Notes: generated by a model from the letters alone, not told the origin. A stretch of DNA of 64,000 bases from Caldithrix sp. (GCA_020722815.1 DYKB01000002.1:170054-234053); one strand, 5' to 3'; positions 44,762 through 53,674 are shown, counted from the first letter of the stretch. A program made the numbers and translations.

Positions 44762-44946
44762 ACTAGCCTCCTTTTTGATGATGGTTTGTTCAGTTTCTTT
44801 TTTCTCTGCTGCCGGTTCGCCGACAGGTCCGCCAGTTGGTCGGGCACAACCAACTTTCATTTCTTCTTCCATAGGCACTTCTCCTATGTTGTGGGTTACA
44901 AAGATATATGAATTAAAAAGAATATATTGGCTGTATTGCTTGAAAA

Positions 44947-45411
44947 CTAATAAAAGGTTTCCAATTCAGGATGTTTCCGGGCTTTTTCAATAATTGGACC
45001 TCTGACAATAAATGAAAGTCCAAGATTACTGCCGCGGACTGAAAGTAAATGTGATCCTTTCACGATACCGAATTTTTCTAATGTCACGACTGGAACGCTG
45101 ATTTTTTGATTTCCAATTTTAAGCCAGCAATAGTCCTTTTGATTAAATACAATCAATTCACCTTCAGGAATCGTGTGTTTCTTTAATTCAGGATAGACTT
45201 GAAATACCCTGGAAATTGGTGAATTTTTGAACATTTCGTACCGTGATAAAACGAATCCACCGGACGTTTTGCTCGCTGTCATCAGGATGGCGATTTCGTT
45301 TTGTATAAATCGATATTCGAACCAGGCTTCCGGCGGAATGATAATTTCACCGCGCTCATTAACGATGGACCAGGCAAAAGCGTTTTTACCACCTTTTACA
45401 AGTTGCGGCAT
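44947..45411 (-). CDS. AbrB/SpoVT-like small protein, function unknown
   Basis: The 154-residue protein begins [30 protein letters not shown], which has the swapped-hairpin look of AbrB-type DNA-binding domains ([10 protein letters not shown]), and repeats a similar pattern near 104-130 ([21 protein letters not shown]). Similar proteins are found in sulfate reducers and clostridia near redox genes. It could be a transcriptional regulator. GGAG is 9 bases upstream of ATG 45411 and a good promoter lies at 45509-45537; the peroxiredoxin gene downstream may be in the same transcript. Confidence 0.65.
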   Translation of the reverse strand: MPQLVKGGKNAFAWSIVNERGEIIIPPEAWFEYRFIQNEIAILMTASKTSGGFVLSRYEMFKNSPISRVFQVYPELKKHTIPEGELIVFNQKDYCWLKIGNQKISVPVVTLEKFGIVKGSHLLSVRGSNLGLSFIVRGPIIEKARKHPELETFY

Positions 45412-45508
45412 CGTTGAGAACTCCAGGCTTTTCGTATGTTGAAATTAACAGAGAGAGCTTTGAGATAGAATATGAAATAGTCGTCAGGTCACGAAGAAGC
45501 TCAATTAA

Positions 45509-45537
45509 CTTATATCAAATTTAATTGTTTTTGTCAA
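45509..45537 (-). promoter_or_regulatory. Consensus sigma-70 promoter
   Basis: Minus-strand TTGACA (45532-45537), 17 bases, TATAAG (45509-45514). It would start transcription near 45502 toward the AbrB-like and peroxiredoxin genes. Confidence 0.7.
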
Positions 45538-45555
45538 GTATTTTTTTAAAAAAAT

Positions 45556-45588
45556 AAACCTTCAAGGTTTTAAAAACCTTGAAGGTTT
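45556..45588. terminator. AT-rich hairpin, possible terminator of the zinc importer genes
   Basis: AAACCTTCAAGGTTTT and AAAACCTTGAAGGTTT are inverted copies. On the minus strand it lies just after the permease stop, and is followed by a run of T (complement of 45541-45554). A similar palindrome is at 55957-55987. Confidence 0.6.
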
Positions 45589-45593
45589 AAAAG

Positions 45594-46427
45594 TTAATGA
45601 CTCTTTTTTGCGCTTAATTGGAAGCTTTTGAAGATTGAAACCAGAAGAAGCCCGATACCCAGCGTCACCACAATCGTTGCACCCGTGGGAAAATCGAGAC
45701 TATAGGAAAAGTACGCGCCAATAATACTGACGACCAATCCAGTAATCCACCCGATGATCAAACGATTAAAAAAGGATGTGCCCAGGAGTGAGCCAATAAC
45801 TGCCGGCACGACTAAAAATCCGAATACCAGTAAAACCCCGGCCACATGCACGGCAATGGTTACCAGAATTCCCATCAAAGCATAAAAGATGAATTCCCAT
45901 AATACCGCGTTTTTCATCTCACCATTTTTATGCCGTCCTGATTGGTTGAGTGCCAGTAACCGTTTATGAATCAGCGCATAAATTCCACCCAAAATGGCAT
46001 ACGCCAATAAATAACGCCCAACTTCACCCCAGTTTGTCCAGAGCAAATGGCCCACCATTAATTCTTTGACATGTTCTGATCCATGGGCCAGGCGATCACC
46101 GAGCAAAAGAATGGCCGCGGCGCCGGTGGCATACAAAATTCCAATAAATGCTTCCTGAGGCACAAACCGACTCAATTTCCGGGTTCCAGCCAGTAAAAAA
46201 GCAGCCAGAAAGGTTACACTCAATGAAATCAGAAATGTCCAGCCGCTGGAGAGTTCCAACCCCCAAAAGATACTCAGAGATGCTCCCAGGGCGGCGATTT
46301 GCGCCAACGCGATATCAATAAAAATGACTTCGCGCATAATGACATGAATACCAACATAACCACATATCCCAACCAGGATAAAACACATCGCGATGGCCGG
46401 CGCCATGAATTGAAGAATATCTAACAT
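45594..46427 (-). CDS. znuB: Metal (zinc/manganese) ABC transporter permease
   Basis: A 277-residue membrane protein of the ABC-3 family with about eight helices; IDIALAQIAALGAS and VAGVLLVFGFLVVPAVIG are the family's conserved segments. ABC-3 permeases import zinc or manganese with a substrate-binding protein and an ATPase. The substrate-binding gene is 17 bases upstream. An ATP-binding subunit is not next to it, so the ATPase must be encoded elsewhere or shared. Zinc is preferred over manganese by context only. Confidence 0.9.
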   Translation of the reverse strand: MLDILQFMAPAIAMCFILVGICGYVGIHVIMREVIFIDIALAQIAALGASLSIFWGLELSSGWTFLISLSVTFLAAFLLAGTRKLSRFVPQEAFIGILYATGAAAILLLGDRLAHGSEHVKELMVGHLLWTNWGEVGRYLLAYAILGGIYALIHKRLLALNQSGRHKNGEMKNAVLWEFIFYALMGILVTIAVHVAGVLLVFGFLVVPAVIGSLLGTSFFNRLIIGWITGLVVSIIGAYFSYSLDFPTGATIVVTLGIGLLLVSIFKSFQLSAKKSH

Positions 46428-46444
46428 CGGAAATTTTCCTCCAG

Positions 46445-47377
46445 TTATTTGGTTAAATAAGCCGTGACAATTTTATTTACCATGGATTCAATCCAGGAAA
46501 AATAATCGTTCGAATCGTTATCTGCCTGTACTTCGCCCGGAAGAATCAGGAGTTCTGCATTCGTTGCATGCGCGACTTCAAGCGCTTTCGATGGTTCTTT
46601 CCAGGATGAAATAATAACCACTTTGATTTTTTTCGCCTGCATTAATTCAATGGTCTCTTTTTTATGTTTAGGTGTTGGCGGAATGCCGGGACGGGGCTCA
46701 ATATACGTTACGGGTATGAGATTCATCCAGTTTAACAAATAGCTCCAATGGGGATGATAACAAACGACTTCACGACCTTTGACCGGCGCAAATTTTTGTT
46801 CATATTCGGTTATTTTTTGCTCTAATTTATGTTTAAATGTTTCATAATTTTGTTGATAGGCGTTTTGATTGGCCGGATCAAGTGCAGAAAACTTTTGATT
46901 CATTAAATCCGCCACTAACAAGGCGTTACGCGGATCCAATAAATAGTGGGGATTTCCCGACGGATGAACGTCCCCCATACTACGATCAACTTCACCTTTT
47001 GGCTTTTCCAGAATACTATTACTTTGCAGCGCGATGGACGCATTTAAATTACCTTTTCCGCCAACAATGATTTGATTATTTCGCGAACCCTGAATTAAAA
47101 GCGGTAACCAGCCAATTTCAAGTTCAAGACCTGAATAAATTAATAAATCAGCTTTATTTAGTTTAAGCATATAACTGGGTTTGGCTTCCAGATAGTGGGC
47201 ATCCTGACTGCCTTTGGTGATGCTGGAAATTTGAATCAGATTACCCCCAACATTCTCAGCAATTGAAGCCAGACTGGGCAAAGTCGCGACAACATTTAAT
47301 TTTTTGGCGCTGAGATTCGCGGTAAAAGCGAAACACATCAGCGCACTTAGCAAGAGAATAAATCGTTTTGTTTTCAT
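46445..47377 (-). CDS. znuA: Zinc ABC transporter substrate-binding protein (ZnuA-like)
   Basis: The 310-residue protein has a signal peptide (1-24, ANLSAKK) and the cluster A-I binding protein fold: LNVVATLPSLASIAENVGG, HYLEAKPSYM, NPHYLLDPRNALLVADLM, CYHPHWSYLLNW and AHATNAELLILPGE. His75, His142 and His206-region residues are plausible zinc ligands by family pattern. The long flexible His/Asp loop of some ZnuA proteins is short here (MGDVHPSGNPH). It forms one transcription unit with the permease. Confidence 0.9.
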   Translation of the reverse strand: MKTKRFILLLSALMCFAFTANLSAKKLNVVATLPSLASIAENVGGNLIQISSITKGSQDAHYLEAKPSYMLKLNKADLLIYSGLELEIGWLPLLIQGSRNNQIIVGGKGNLNASIALQSNSILEKPKGEVDRSMGDVHPSGNPHYLLDPRNALLVADLMNQKFSALDPANQNAYQQNYETFKHKLEQKITEYEQKFAPVKGREVVCYHPHWSYLLNWMNLIPVTYIEPRPGIPPTPKHKKETIELMQAKKIKVVIISSWKEPSKALEVAHATNAELLILPGEVQADNDSNDYFSWIESMVNKIVTAYLTK

Positions 47378-47402
47378 GAATACTCCTTGTAATGAAATTT
47401 GT

Positions 47403-47529
47403 GACTGTACACTTTAAACCCTCACCCCAACCCTCTCCCAAAGGGAGATGGCGTAGTCATTCCCTCTCTCCTTTGGGGAGAGGGTCAGGGTGAGAGATTC
47501 GATTTTGCTTTAGCATAAAGTGTACGGTC
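47403..47529. repeat. Palindromic repeat family 3, copy c
   Basis: GACTGTACACTTTA (47403-47416) and TAAAGTGTACGGTC (47516-47529) are inverted with one mismatch; the core is CCCTCTCCCAAAGGGAGA and TCTCCTTTGGGGAGAGGG. It lies between the ZnuA-like and outer membrane protein genes. Confidence 0.8.
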
Positions 47530-47542
47530 GTGCATGAATGAA

Positions 47543-48700
47543 TTAATACTTATGTGCCGGGTGCGAACCCATTGTGATATTGACCTGAAAAATAACCTGA
47601 TGTTCCGTTTGTTCACCCAGCGTTGTCCAATTATATTGAAGGCGATAGGCCCCAAATTCAGTCGGGACATAAGCCAATGCAACACTCGCCCGTTTCCCGG
47701 TTAAAGCCTGATTGCGGTCGTAGCTCAAATTATATGGTTCGGTAAAAATGTTATGTAATTCCGGTGAGCGCTCAAACCAGTCGAACCGCCCCTGAATCCA
47801 CCAGGTTAAATTAAATTGTCGCATCGCCTGGATAAAAAAGCCATGTAACTGACCTGTCGCTTTTCCATCGAGACTGAGATTTGTATGAACATATTCCCCC
47901 TGCAATACCAGTGAACGATAACGACCATATTTCAGCGGCTTCCACTTCAGATAAAAATCGACGCCCCAGGTTTGCGAAAAGGCGTTATTGGTATTTGGCA
48001 AAAGAGGTCCGTTAAATGCTGTTGAATAATTCAGCCCCTTTTTACCTGTTAAAAATGAACCGCCCAGCCGGGTTGAAATTTCATCCGTCACATCCCATAA
48101 ATTATCCAGATGAAAAAGATAGGCCAAATCGCTCTGTTTTTCACTTTGAAATAAGTATCGATTGTCACCATTGAGGACTCCGACGGTGAGATCCGAATAC
48201 CAATTCAGCGGAATAAGATAGGATGCCTCCAGACCAACTTCACATAAATCGCTGCCAAAGACCTGATTCAGGATCATCGGTGCCTCTGCAAAAGCGAAAT
48301 GATGCAGATGATAGAGATTATGCCGGCCAAAAGTATTCAACATCTTACCGCCCCGGAGAATAACCGGAATGGGCATTTGGAGAGTGGTGAAATAGGCTTC
48401 CTCAACATCGACTTTTTTATCTTCGGTTGTGGAAAAAACAACTTTGGATTGCAAATAAACATCGACATTTGAAGTCATTTCCAATGAGATTTCCTGATAA
48501 TGCAGTCCCGGTTTAAGGCCAATTTCATTCCAGAGAGGTTGACTGGTGCTCGAACCCATGCCGGCAAACAGGCCATTAACACTGAGCGCGGGATTAAAGG
48601 CGCGACTGATTCCTGTTGCTGCGGCGTCCTGTGAATTGACAGGAGAGAATAAAATGGCTAATAGCAACCAACTTATTCCCAGGATCATAAAATTTCTCAT
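47543..48700 (-). CDS. Outer membrane beta-barrel protein next to the zinc importer
   Basis: A 385-residue protein with a signal peptide (1-23, FSPVNSQ) and alternating-hydrophobic strands ending in a long C-terminal barrel segment. The conserved stretch KMLNTFGRHNLYHLHHFAFAEAPMILNQVFG, rich in His, is typical of barrel proteins placed beside zinc ABC importers. I infer a role in zinc entry across the outer membrane. No TonB-box or plug domain is seen, so it is not a standard TonB receptor. ATG at 48700 has GGGA 9 bases upstream. Confidence 0.72.
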   Translation of the reverse strand: MRNFMILGISWLLLAILFSPVNSQDAAATGISRAFNPALSVNGLFAGMGSSTSQPLWNEIGLKPGLHYQEISLEMTSNVDVYLQSKVVFSTTEDKKVDVEEAYFTTLQMPIPVILRGGKMLNTFGRHNLYHLHHFAFAEAPMILNQVFGSDLCEVGLEASYLIPLNWYSDLTVGVLNGDNRYLFQSEKQSDLAYLFHLDNLWDVTDEISTRLGGSFLTGKKGLNYSTAFNGPLLPNTNNAFSQTWGVDFYLKWKPLKYGRYRSLVLQGEYVHTNLSLDGKATGQLHGFFIQAMRQFNLTWWIQGRFDWFERSPELHNIFTEPYNLSYDRNQALTGKRASVALAYVPTEFGAYRLQYNWTTLGEQTEHQVIFQVNITMGSHPAHKY

Positions 48701-49168
48701 AAGAGATTTCCCTTGTTTTAATTGTTTTAAAAATGATTTCGGTTAAGGATTTTCTAATTTTTAAGCTAAAGCTGAATAGAAAAGAAATAACACAAATATA
48801 ACAATTTTTATCATTTTTTTAAGATGACAGGTTAAAAAATTTGTGTATTCGAAAATGGCAATGATTTCTTGCGTTGGTAATTGTCTCGTCACGATTATAA
48901 ACCAGGAAATCATAACAAACAGATTGAAATCAAAACAATAAAACCATTTTGCATTAATAATTATATAACCTGAATAATTTATAGCCACGAAGGCACAAAG
49001 AAGGCTAAAAGGTTTATAAAAGATAATCCAGAATTTATTGTTTTCCTGGGGCCTTGGTGGCGAAAATTTTAAATAATCCAGGATAGCGACAATAGGGCAA
49101 ATGGTGCAAAAATGTCGTTAATATCCAACTTTTAAGTGAATTGTTAGCTTGTTTGATGGAATTTATTT
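48701..49168. other. Intergenic with a worn inverted repeat
   Basis: GCCACGAAGGCACAAAGAAGG near 48984 and CCTTGGTGGCGAAAAT near 49051 face each other. No gene is seen in this stretch; short frames have no recognisable content. Promoters for the zinc genes should lie here but I found no convincing zinc-repressor box. Confidence 0.4.
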
Positions 49169-49447
49169 TTATGAAATTGATGGAGGCGCCCTGGTCGTTG
49201 TTGAGTGAGAATGGTGAGTGGCAGGAATCTTTTCATCAATAAATGATACGGAGAATTCGGCTTTAATGACATCCGGAAAATAATAGGAAAGTGTATTGGT
49301 AATATATTGTGTCTGTGAAATTTGGCATAATTGACAGTCAGGATCCGGTTGAAGAAAATGAGCGGGATCATCCAGCAATGGGATAAAAAGGGTCAGGATT
49401 AGACTCAGGCAAAGAATAAAATTCAGGATGTGGTTGCCTTTTTTCAT
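49169..49447 (-). CDS. Small secreted or membrane-anchored protein with CQLCQ motif
   Basis: The 92-residue product has an N-terminal hydrophobic segment (8-25), then DPDCQLCQIS and a His-rich end (ATHHSHSTTT). Small proteins of this layout often accompany metal uptake genes, and Cys/His content suggests metal binding. The ribosome site is poor and there is no firm homology, so this is a tentative gene call. Confidence 0.45.
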   Translation of the reverse strand: MKKGNHILNFILCLSLILTLFIPLLDDPAHFLQPDPDCQLCQISQTQYITNTLSYYFPDVIKAEFSVSFIDEKIPATHHSHSTTTRAPPSIS

Positions 49448-49568
49448 CGGTAGCTTTTTTACCTGTCAATCGTCGATTGAATTTGGAGATATCATTAACT
49501 GAAATTTCATAATTTACAGAATATACATAATTAAGGCCAGAAAGTCAATAATATTTTAATGCTTGATC

Positions 49569-49625
49569 GCGTCTGTTAAATATTGTTGGGCAAATTAGCA
49601 ATTTGCCCAACAAATTTGCGTTAGG
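49569..49625. repeat. Family 2-like palindrome
   Basis: TTGTTGGGCAAATTAGCAAT and TTGCCCAACAA pair around a short core, preceded by GTCTGTTAAAT, like the ends of families 1 and 2. Confidence 0.5.
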
Positions 49626-49673
49626 CGCTCAGGCAGCTAAAATCGTATATTTTGTTGACGATTTTTATGGAAT

Positions 49674-49741
49674 CACCCTGCGGGAGGTTTTTTAATTTAG
49701 CGTCAACCACCAATCTGATCACCCAACCTCCCGCAGGGGAA
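49674..49741. repeat. Inverted repeat CCCTGCGGGAGGTT
   Basis: CCCTGCGGGAGGTT (about 49676) and AACCTCCCGCAGGGG (to about 49740) form a 14-bp stem with a 36-base loop, downstream of the small barrel protein gene. It may act as a terminator-like structure. The remaining 49448-49778 shows no gene. Confidence 0.65.
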
Positions 49742-49778
49742 TTGCTCGCCTCCGCCAAAGGCGAAACGCCAGGAATCG

Positions 49779-50258
49779 TTATAAATTTACGCCATATCGA
49801 AAATCCAGCCCAATCGGCGCAATCCGGACGCGTTTACTGGTAGGGAAATAAGCAATCCAGAGACGGGAATTGAGGTTATGACGTTCATTAAAATCATGAC
49901 GAACTCCCGGAACCAATTTAATAAGCGGCAATACCCGGCGTTTGTCTGGATCCGGCGGACTTACTAATAAAGTAAACTCACCGCCGAGGTTCGGCCGCCA
50001 TTTTTGGCCTTCCCAGTAATAATTATAGCCCGTATTTATTCCAAATGGAAAGCCTTTTTCAGGAATGGAAAGAAAAGTCGCCTGAATGGCATGATTGTCA
50101 TTAAAAAAATAGGAATAACCAATACTAAACAGAATATGCCCGCTTAAAGTGATAGAAAAATTGATTTGATGCGTTTTGTTTTCAGCAGCATTCAAATTCA
50201 GTGTAACGAATTGAAAAAATAAAAAATAGATGCAGACCATCAATACATATTTTTTCAT
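49779..50258 (-). CDS. Small outer membrane beta-barrel protein
   Basis: I start at ATG 50258 (AGGAG 8 bases upstream), giving 159 residues with a signal peptide (1-24, LNLNAAE). The mature part alternates hydrophobic residues in strands such as INFSITLSGHILFSIGYSYFF and ends DFRYGVNL, a terminal-strand pattern of outer membrane barrels. No specific family recognised. It lies directly behind the membrane protein gene, so likely in the same transcript. Confidence 0.6.
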   Translation of the reverse strand: MKKYVLMVCIYFLFFQFVTLNLNAAENKTHQINFSITLSGHILFSIGYSYFFNDNHAIQATFLSIPEKGFPFGINTGYNYYWEGQKWRPNLGGEFTLLVSPPDPDKRRVLPLIKLVPGVRHDFNERHNLNSRLWIAYFPTSKRVRIAPIGLDFRYGVNL

Positions 50259-50262
50259 TGCA

Positions 50263-51243
50263 CTATTCTCCTTGATTTGAAAATTTTGGATTGTCGGGAA
50301 AAAATAACGCCGCACCACAGATTAACACCGGGATGGGAATCAAAGCAAACATTAAAATCCGGCCAAAAATGTCCATATTTCGCCAACTCCGAAAGAAAAT
50401 GGTCAATGCCACCGCTACCAATATCAGCAAAGTCCCCGCTGGCCGGGGATATTTTCCCGCCAGCAACAGAAAAATAAAAACGATCACGAATGGAATTGAT
50501 TCCATAACCGTTCCCAGACTGATTCCATGTGAAAGCAGAATGAAAAGAAAAAAGATACCGACAATGGTGAAACCAATAAATCTGGCGCCGGTAATAGTAC
50601 CGTAAGTCATCAGAAAACTGGTGAAAAGTTTTATCAACAACGGGACAATTAATAACATATACCACAGATTGGTCGGATTTTCTCCCTTTTTGATAACTTG
50701 AATAAAAATAAAGATAAGCGTCAAAATAACAAAGACATAGAAAGCAATATGACTGGAGAGATTTCCTATGGCATCCTGCCGCTCATCCGCCTTGTTAAAA
50801 GGAATTAAACCGCGCAAGAGCAGCAGCAAATTATGACGCAGCCCTTTACCGGCACCATATTTTTGGATTAATCCTAAGGTCATTTTAAAAATTAATGGCA
50901 CAATTAACAGGACCGTAAAGGTCAGTATTTCGATTTGTCCATTGATAATTAATTCACGGATAATGATAAAAAGCAGCAAAAGGGTATATGTTAAATATGC
51001 AAAATGACTGGAGTGATGACCAATTTGAATCTGGCGTTCGTCCAACGCCTTTTTAATAAGGAATTCACGCATTAAGGGAATTCCAATCGTGATAAAGGCA
51101 AGTGCAACCAGCCAGGGAAATGGTAATCCCCGTCCGATCATGACTAAAAGGACGAGCAACAAAAACCATAGACTTTTTAAAACCGGGTGCGCTTTTTTCA
51201 GAAAAAGTAAAATTTTTTTTGAATTATTGGCATAAAATGACAT
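50263..51243 (-). CDS. Multi-pass inner membrane protein of unknown function
   Basis: ATG 51243 has GGAGG 4 bases upstream. The 326-residue protein has about nine to ten hydrophobic helices. It contains two similar halves with DERQIQIGHHSSHFAYLTY (near 68) and DERQDAIGNLSSHIAFYV (near 154), so an internal duplication is likely. The DERQ..IG..S motif is characteristic of small DUF2178-type membrane proteins that sit beside XRE regulators, as here. Function unknown. Confidence 0.7.
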   Translation of the reverse strand: MSFYANNSKKILLFLKKAHPVLKSLWFLLLVLLVMIGRGLPFPWLVALAFITIGIPLMREFLIKKALDERQIQIGHHSSHFAYLTYTLLLLFIIIRELIINGQIEILTFTVLLIVPLIFKMTLGLIQKYGAGKGLRHNLLLLLRGLIPFNKADERQDAIGNLSSHIAFYVFVILTLIFIFIQVIKKGENPTNLWYMLLIVPLLIKLFTSFLMTYGTITGARFIGFTIVGIFFLFILLSHGISLGTVMESIPFVIVFIFLLLAGKYPRPAGTLLILVAVALTIFFRSWRNMDIFGRILMFALIPIPVLICGAALFFPDNPKFSNQGE

Positions 51244-51272
51244 AATTCCTCCGTTATAAGATGATTTAAATT

Positions 51273-51476
51273 TCAATCATTTTCATCAAGCGTAAAAATG
51301 GTCTCGACCGGTGTGCCGAAGATTCGGGCTAATTTCAATGCCAGTTTAACCGAAGGATTAAAATCGCCTTTTTCGATGGCAATAATTGTTTGACGAGTAA
51401 CACCGGCTTTCTCCGCCAGTTCCTGCTGTGTCATCTCCTGTGTCATAAATCGAAAATAGCGTATTTTGTTTTGCAT
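51273..51476 (-). CDS. XRE-family helix-turn-helix regulator
   Basis: A 67-residue protein from ATG 51476: MTQQELAEKAGVTRQTIIAIEKGDFNPSVKLALKLARIFGTPVETIFTL is a complete Xre/Cro domain of the short YozG/YgzD type. These commonly pair with a membrane protein encoded just downstream, as seen here, and probably control that operon. A TTGACT/TACATT promoter lies at 51590-51618. Confidence 0.9.
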   Translation of the reverse strand: MQNKIRYFRFMTQEMTQQELAEKAGVTRQTIIAIEKGDFNPSVKLALKLARIFGTPVETIFTLDEND

Positions 51477-51589
51477 AGTTCCCAAGTGTTAAATGTTATT
51501 TTATGAAGCGTCATACGTCATGCGTGATGATACATGCGTTCTCTATTTAAATTTATAGTTAAAGAAACGTACAAATTGTTTATTGGATA

Positions 51590-51618
51590 AATGTAATTAA
51601 TTATTTACAAAAAGTCAA
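51590..51618 (-). promoter_or_regulatory. Promoter of the XRE-membrane protein operon
   Basis: Minus-strand TTGACT (51613-51618), 17 bases, TACATT (51590-51595), about 115 bases before the regulator's start. Confidence 0.5.
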
Positions 51619-51663
51619 GTATTATTTTAAAAAATTTTCGATTATTGAGGATCATGATACGCA

Positions 51664-51772
51664 ATAGTGTCTATCCGAAATTGTAGGACAAATTGTTAAT
51701 TTGTCCAAATCAAATGCCGGATACAAGCTCGATACCTGGCAAATTGGCAATTTGCCCTACGAAATTACCTCA
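51664..51772. repeat. Palindromic repeat family 2, copy b
   Basis: AGTGTCTATCCGAAATTG, then GGACAAATTGTTAATTTGTCC, GGATACAAGCTCG and CAAATTGGCAATTTG. It matches the copy at 21261-21366 and shares its left end with family 1. The rest of 51486-51913 has no gene; a family 5 fragment (GCGTCATACGTCATGCG) is near 51506. Confidence 0.65.
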
Positions 51773-51913
51773 TCGCCCAAAAAGCTTCTCTCAATGATAT
51801 TTTGAGAGGCTGTTGCGGACGGTTGAAGTTATAGTATTATAAAGATTTAACTTGAAATTGATAACGATTTTATATATCATTCACTATTATTGATGCTGAA
51901 AAAGGAGAAAAAA

Positions 51914-52705
51914 ATGTCCCGATTAATTTTTTATCTATTCTGGCTATTCGGCATCACGAATTATCTCACCGCGTCAAATCCCAAAATACTGATAATACAG
52001 GATGAAAAGCCCCAAATGGAAATTCTGGCAAAATTTTTCACCGAAAACGGTGTCCCTAATATCGAAATGGTTGATCAGAAACAACTCCCCGAAAAATTTT
52101 CTCTCTATGAAATTGTCATTGTCTATATCCATCAGAAATTGGAAGTAGAAACGGAACTGAAAATTATCGAATACGCGCGAAATGGGGGGCGGCTGATACT
52201 TTTGCATCATTCAATTAGTAGCGGAAAGGCCAAAAACGAGCACTATTTTTCATTTCTGGGAATTCAACTAGATAATCCCAAAGGTGCCAAAAATCCTGTA
52301 ATGCCGGGTGGTGATTATGGTTATGCCGATCCGATTACATATAAGCTGGTGAATTTGAATCCCAATCACTCTATCACCAGTCATGGAATCAACTGGCCGG
52401 AAAGTGTTTTATATATTTCTTCGGATGGTCCCGCAATTGAGATGGAATATCCAGGCATAACACTGGATAGTGCCGAGGTTTACCTGAATCATAAATTTAC
52501 TGACGGGGGTGAAAAAACAGTTTTGTGTGGTTTCAAGTTTCTGGATCAACGGACTGGCAAGGAATTCATGCCGGATCGGCTTGCCTGGATAAAAGAACAG
52601 GGAAGAGGGCATATCCTTTTTTTTCAACCTGGTCATTCGGCAAAAGAATTTGAAAATCCGCTGATTACCCAATTTATTTTAAACGCGGTCAAGTGGAAGC
52701 CGTGA
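51914..52705 (+). CDS. Secreted ThuA-like (glutamine amidotransferase fold) protein
   Basis: ATG 51914 has AGGAG 6 bases upstream and opens a signal peptide (1-21, NYLTAS). The 263-residue protein has the ThuA-type flavodoxin-like fold: PKILIIQDEK, YEIVIVYIHQK, ARNGGRLILLHHSIS, NHSITSHGINWPE and GHILFFQPGHSAKEF. ThuA domains are thought to act in sugar metabolism, and many FCB bacteria secrete them. No sugar dehydrogenase partner is next to it. Specific function unknown. Confidence 0.75.
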   Translation: MSRLIFYLFWLFGITNYLTASNPKILIIQDEKPQMEILAKFFTENGVPNIEMVDQKQLPEKFSLYEIVIVYIHQKLEVETELKIIEYARNGGRLILLHHSISSGKAKNEHYFSFLGIQLDNPKGAKNPVMPGGDYGYADPITYKLVNLNPNHSITSHGINWPESVLYISSDGPAIEMEYPGITLDSAEVYLNHKFTDGGEKTVLCGFKFLDQRTGKEFMPDRLAWIKEQGRGHILFFQPGHSAKEFENPLITQFILNAVKWKP

Positions 52706-52824
52706 TTTAGCTGCGTTATACAAGAATCTTAAAGCGTTACTTTAAAAAAATACAGGCACTTAATGAGTATTTGAACTGATTTATAAATGACATGGCCACT
52801 TTATTTGATCCATAAGGAACCTGA

Positions 52825-53092
52825 ATGAAACCACAAATCTTTGCTATATTAACCGCGATAGCCTGGGGTGTCGGCGGCTATTTTAAGAAAAAAGGATTGC
52901 ATCTGGGAAATCTGGCGCCACAGATGGGAATTACTATCCGAACTTTCGTGGCGCTGATTCTACTGGGGTTTGTCAGTTTTCCCGATTGGCAGAGCGTTTC
53001 TCATGCCGGACCCAAAGCTTTACTTTACATGATTATCGGCGGCGGCATTGTCGCTGGCGCGGTGGGGATAACTCTATTCATCTCCGGGTTCA
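52825..53092 (+). pseudogene. EamA/DMT transporter gene truncated by IS fragment
   Basis: MKPQIFAILTAIAWGVGGYF starts a DMT/EamA-type transporter with three predicted helices, but after about 88 residues (GITLFISGF) the frame runs into the transposase fragment at about 53090 and ends in unrelated sequence at 53172. Usual members are 140 or 280-300 residues, so this one is probably non-functional. Confidence 0.75.
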
Positions 53093-53505
53093 GGGACACG
53101 GGCTGCAGGGCGATATTGGCCTGTTCAATGAGCTGGCGGTGCCAGGACGGCGATAGCGCCCCGACAAAATAACCGTGTTCCACCACCTGACCGAGCACCT
53201 GTTTGGAATTATTTCCCTGGTCAAAGACCAGCGTAAGCCGGTCTAACGTGCCTGCCAGGCGTTTGAGACGCTGCATAATTTTTTTAAAATGGATGGCGAA
53301 GCGCGTTTTATCGGCTTCATTGCCGGGATAAACCGGGTGGAACAGGGGCCGCCCATCCTGCCGGGTGACGACCAGCATTAAACCCAATTGCCGCAGGTCG
53401 TGCCGTTTTGGTTTATTATGTCCCCGTTGCGCCAGGGGGCAGTGGGAATTGGTCGAATCAATATCGGAGAAAAAATTAGTCGTCTCATAAAATAAAATAT
53501 TTTTT
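53090..53505 (-). pseudogene. IS1634-type transposase fragment
   Basis: On the minus strand the frame runs without start or end: ILFYETTNFFSDIDSTNSHC, LAQRGHNKPKRHDLRQLGLM, LVVTRQDGRPLFHPVYPGNE, then LTLVFDQGNNSKQVL. This is the middle of an IS1634/IS4-group DDE transposase (the DTTNFF and GH.K..R.DL motifs, and the VFD.GN motif of the second Asp). Both ends are missing and no terminal inverted repeats of the IS are recognised. A family 1 repeat follows at 53524. Confidence 0.8.
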
Positions 53506-53523
53506 ATAAAAGCGATATTGGAT

Positions 53524-53674
53524 TAATTAGTGTCTGTCCACAAATGCCGCCGGTACTGTCATTGCGAGGAGCGTTTTTTGTGACGAAGCAATCTCCGTCA
53601 TTATACAAGGGGATTGCTTCGGCAAAGAACGCCTCGCAATGACAGGTTTTGGTATTTTCGGACAGACTCTACTT
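53524..53674. repeat. Palindromic repeat family 1, copy E
   Basis: TAATTAGTGTCTGTCCAC to CGGACAGACTCTACTTA, with CTGTCATTGCGAGGAGCG and CGCCTCGCAATGACAG inside. Its right end overlaps the stop codon of the next minus-strand gene. Confidence 0.85.

Noticed and set aside
50255..50665. Overlapping frame of 136 codons on the minus strand
   Set aside because: Inside the multi-pass membrane protein gene in another frame; not credible as a second gene.
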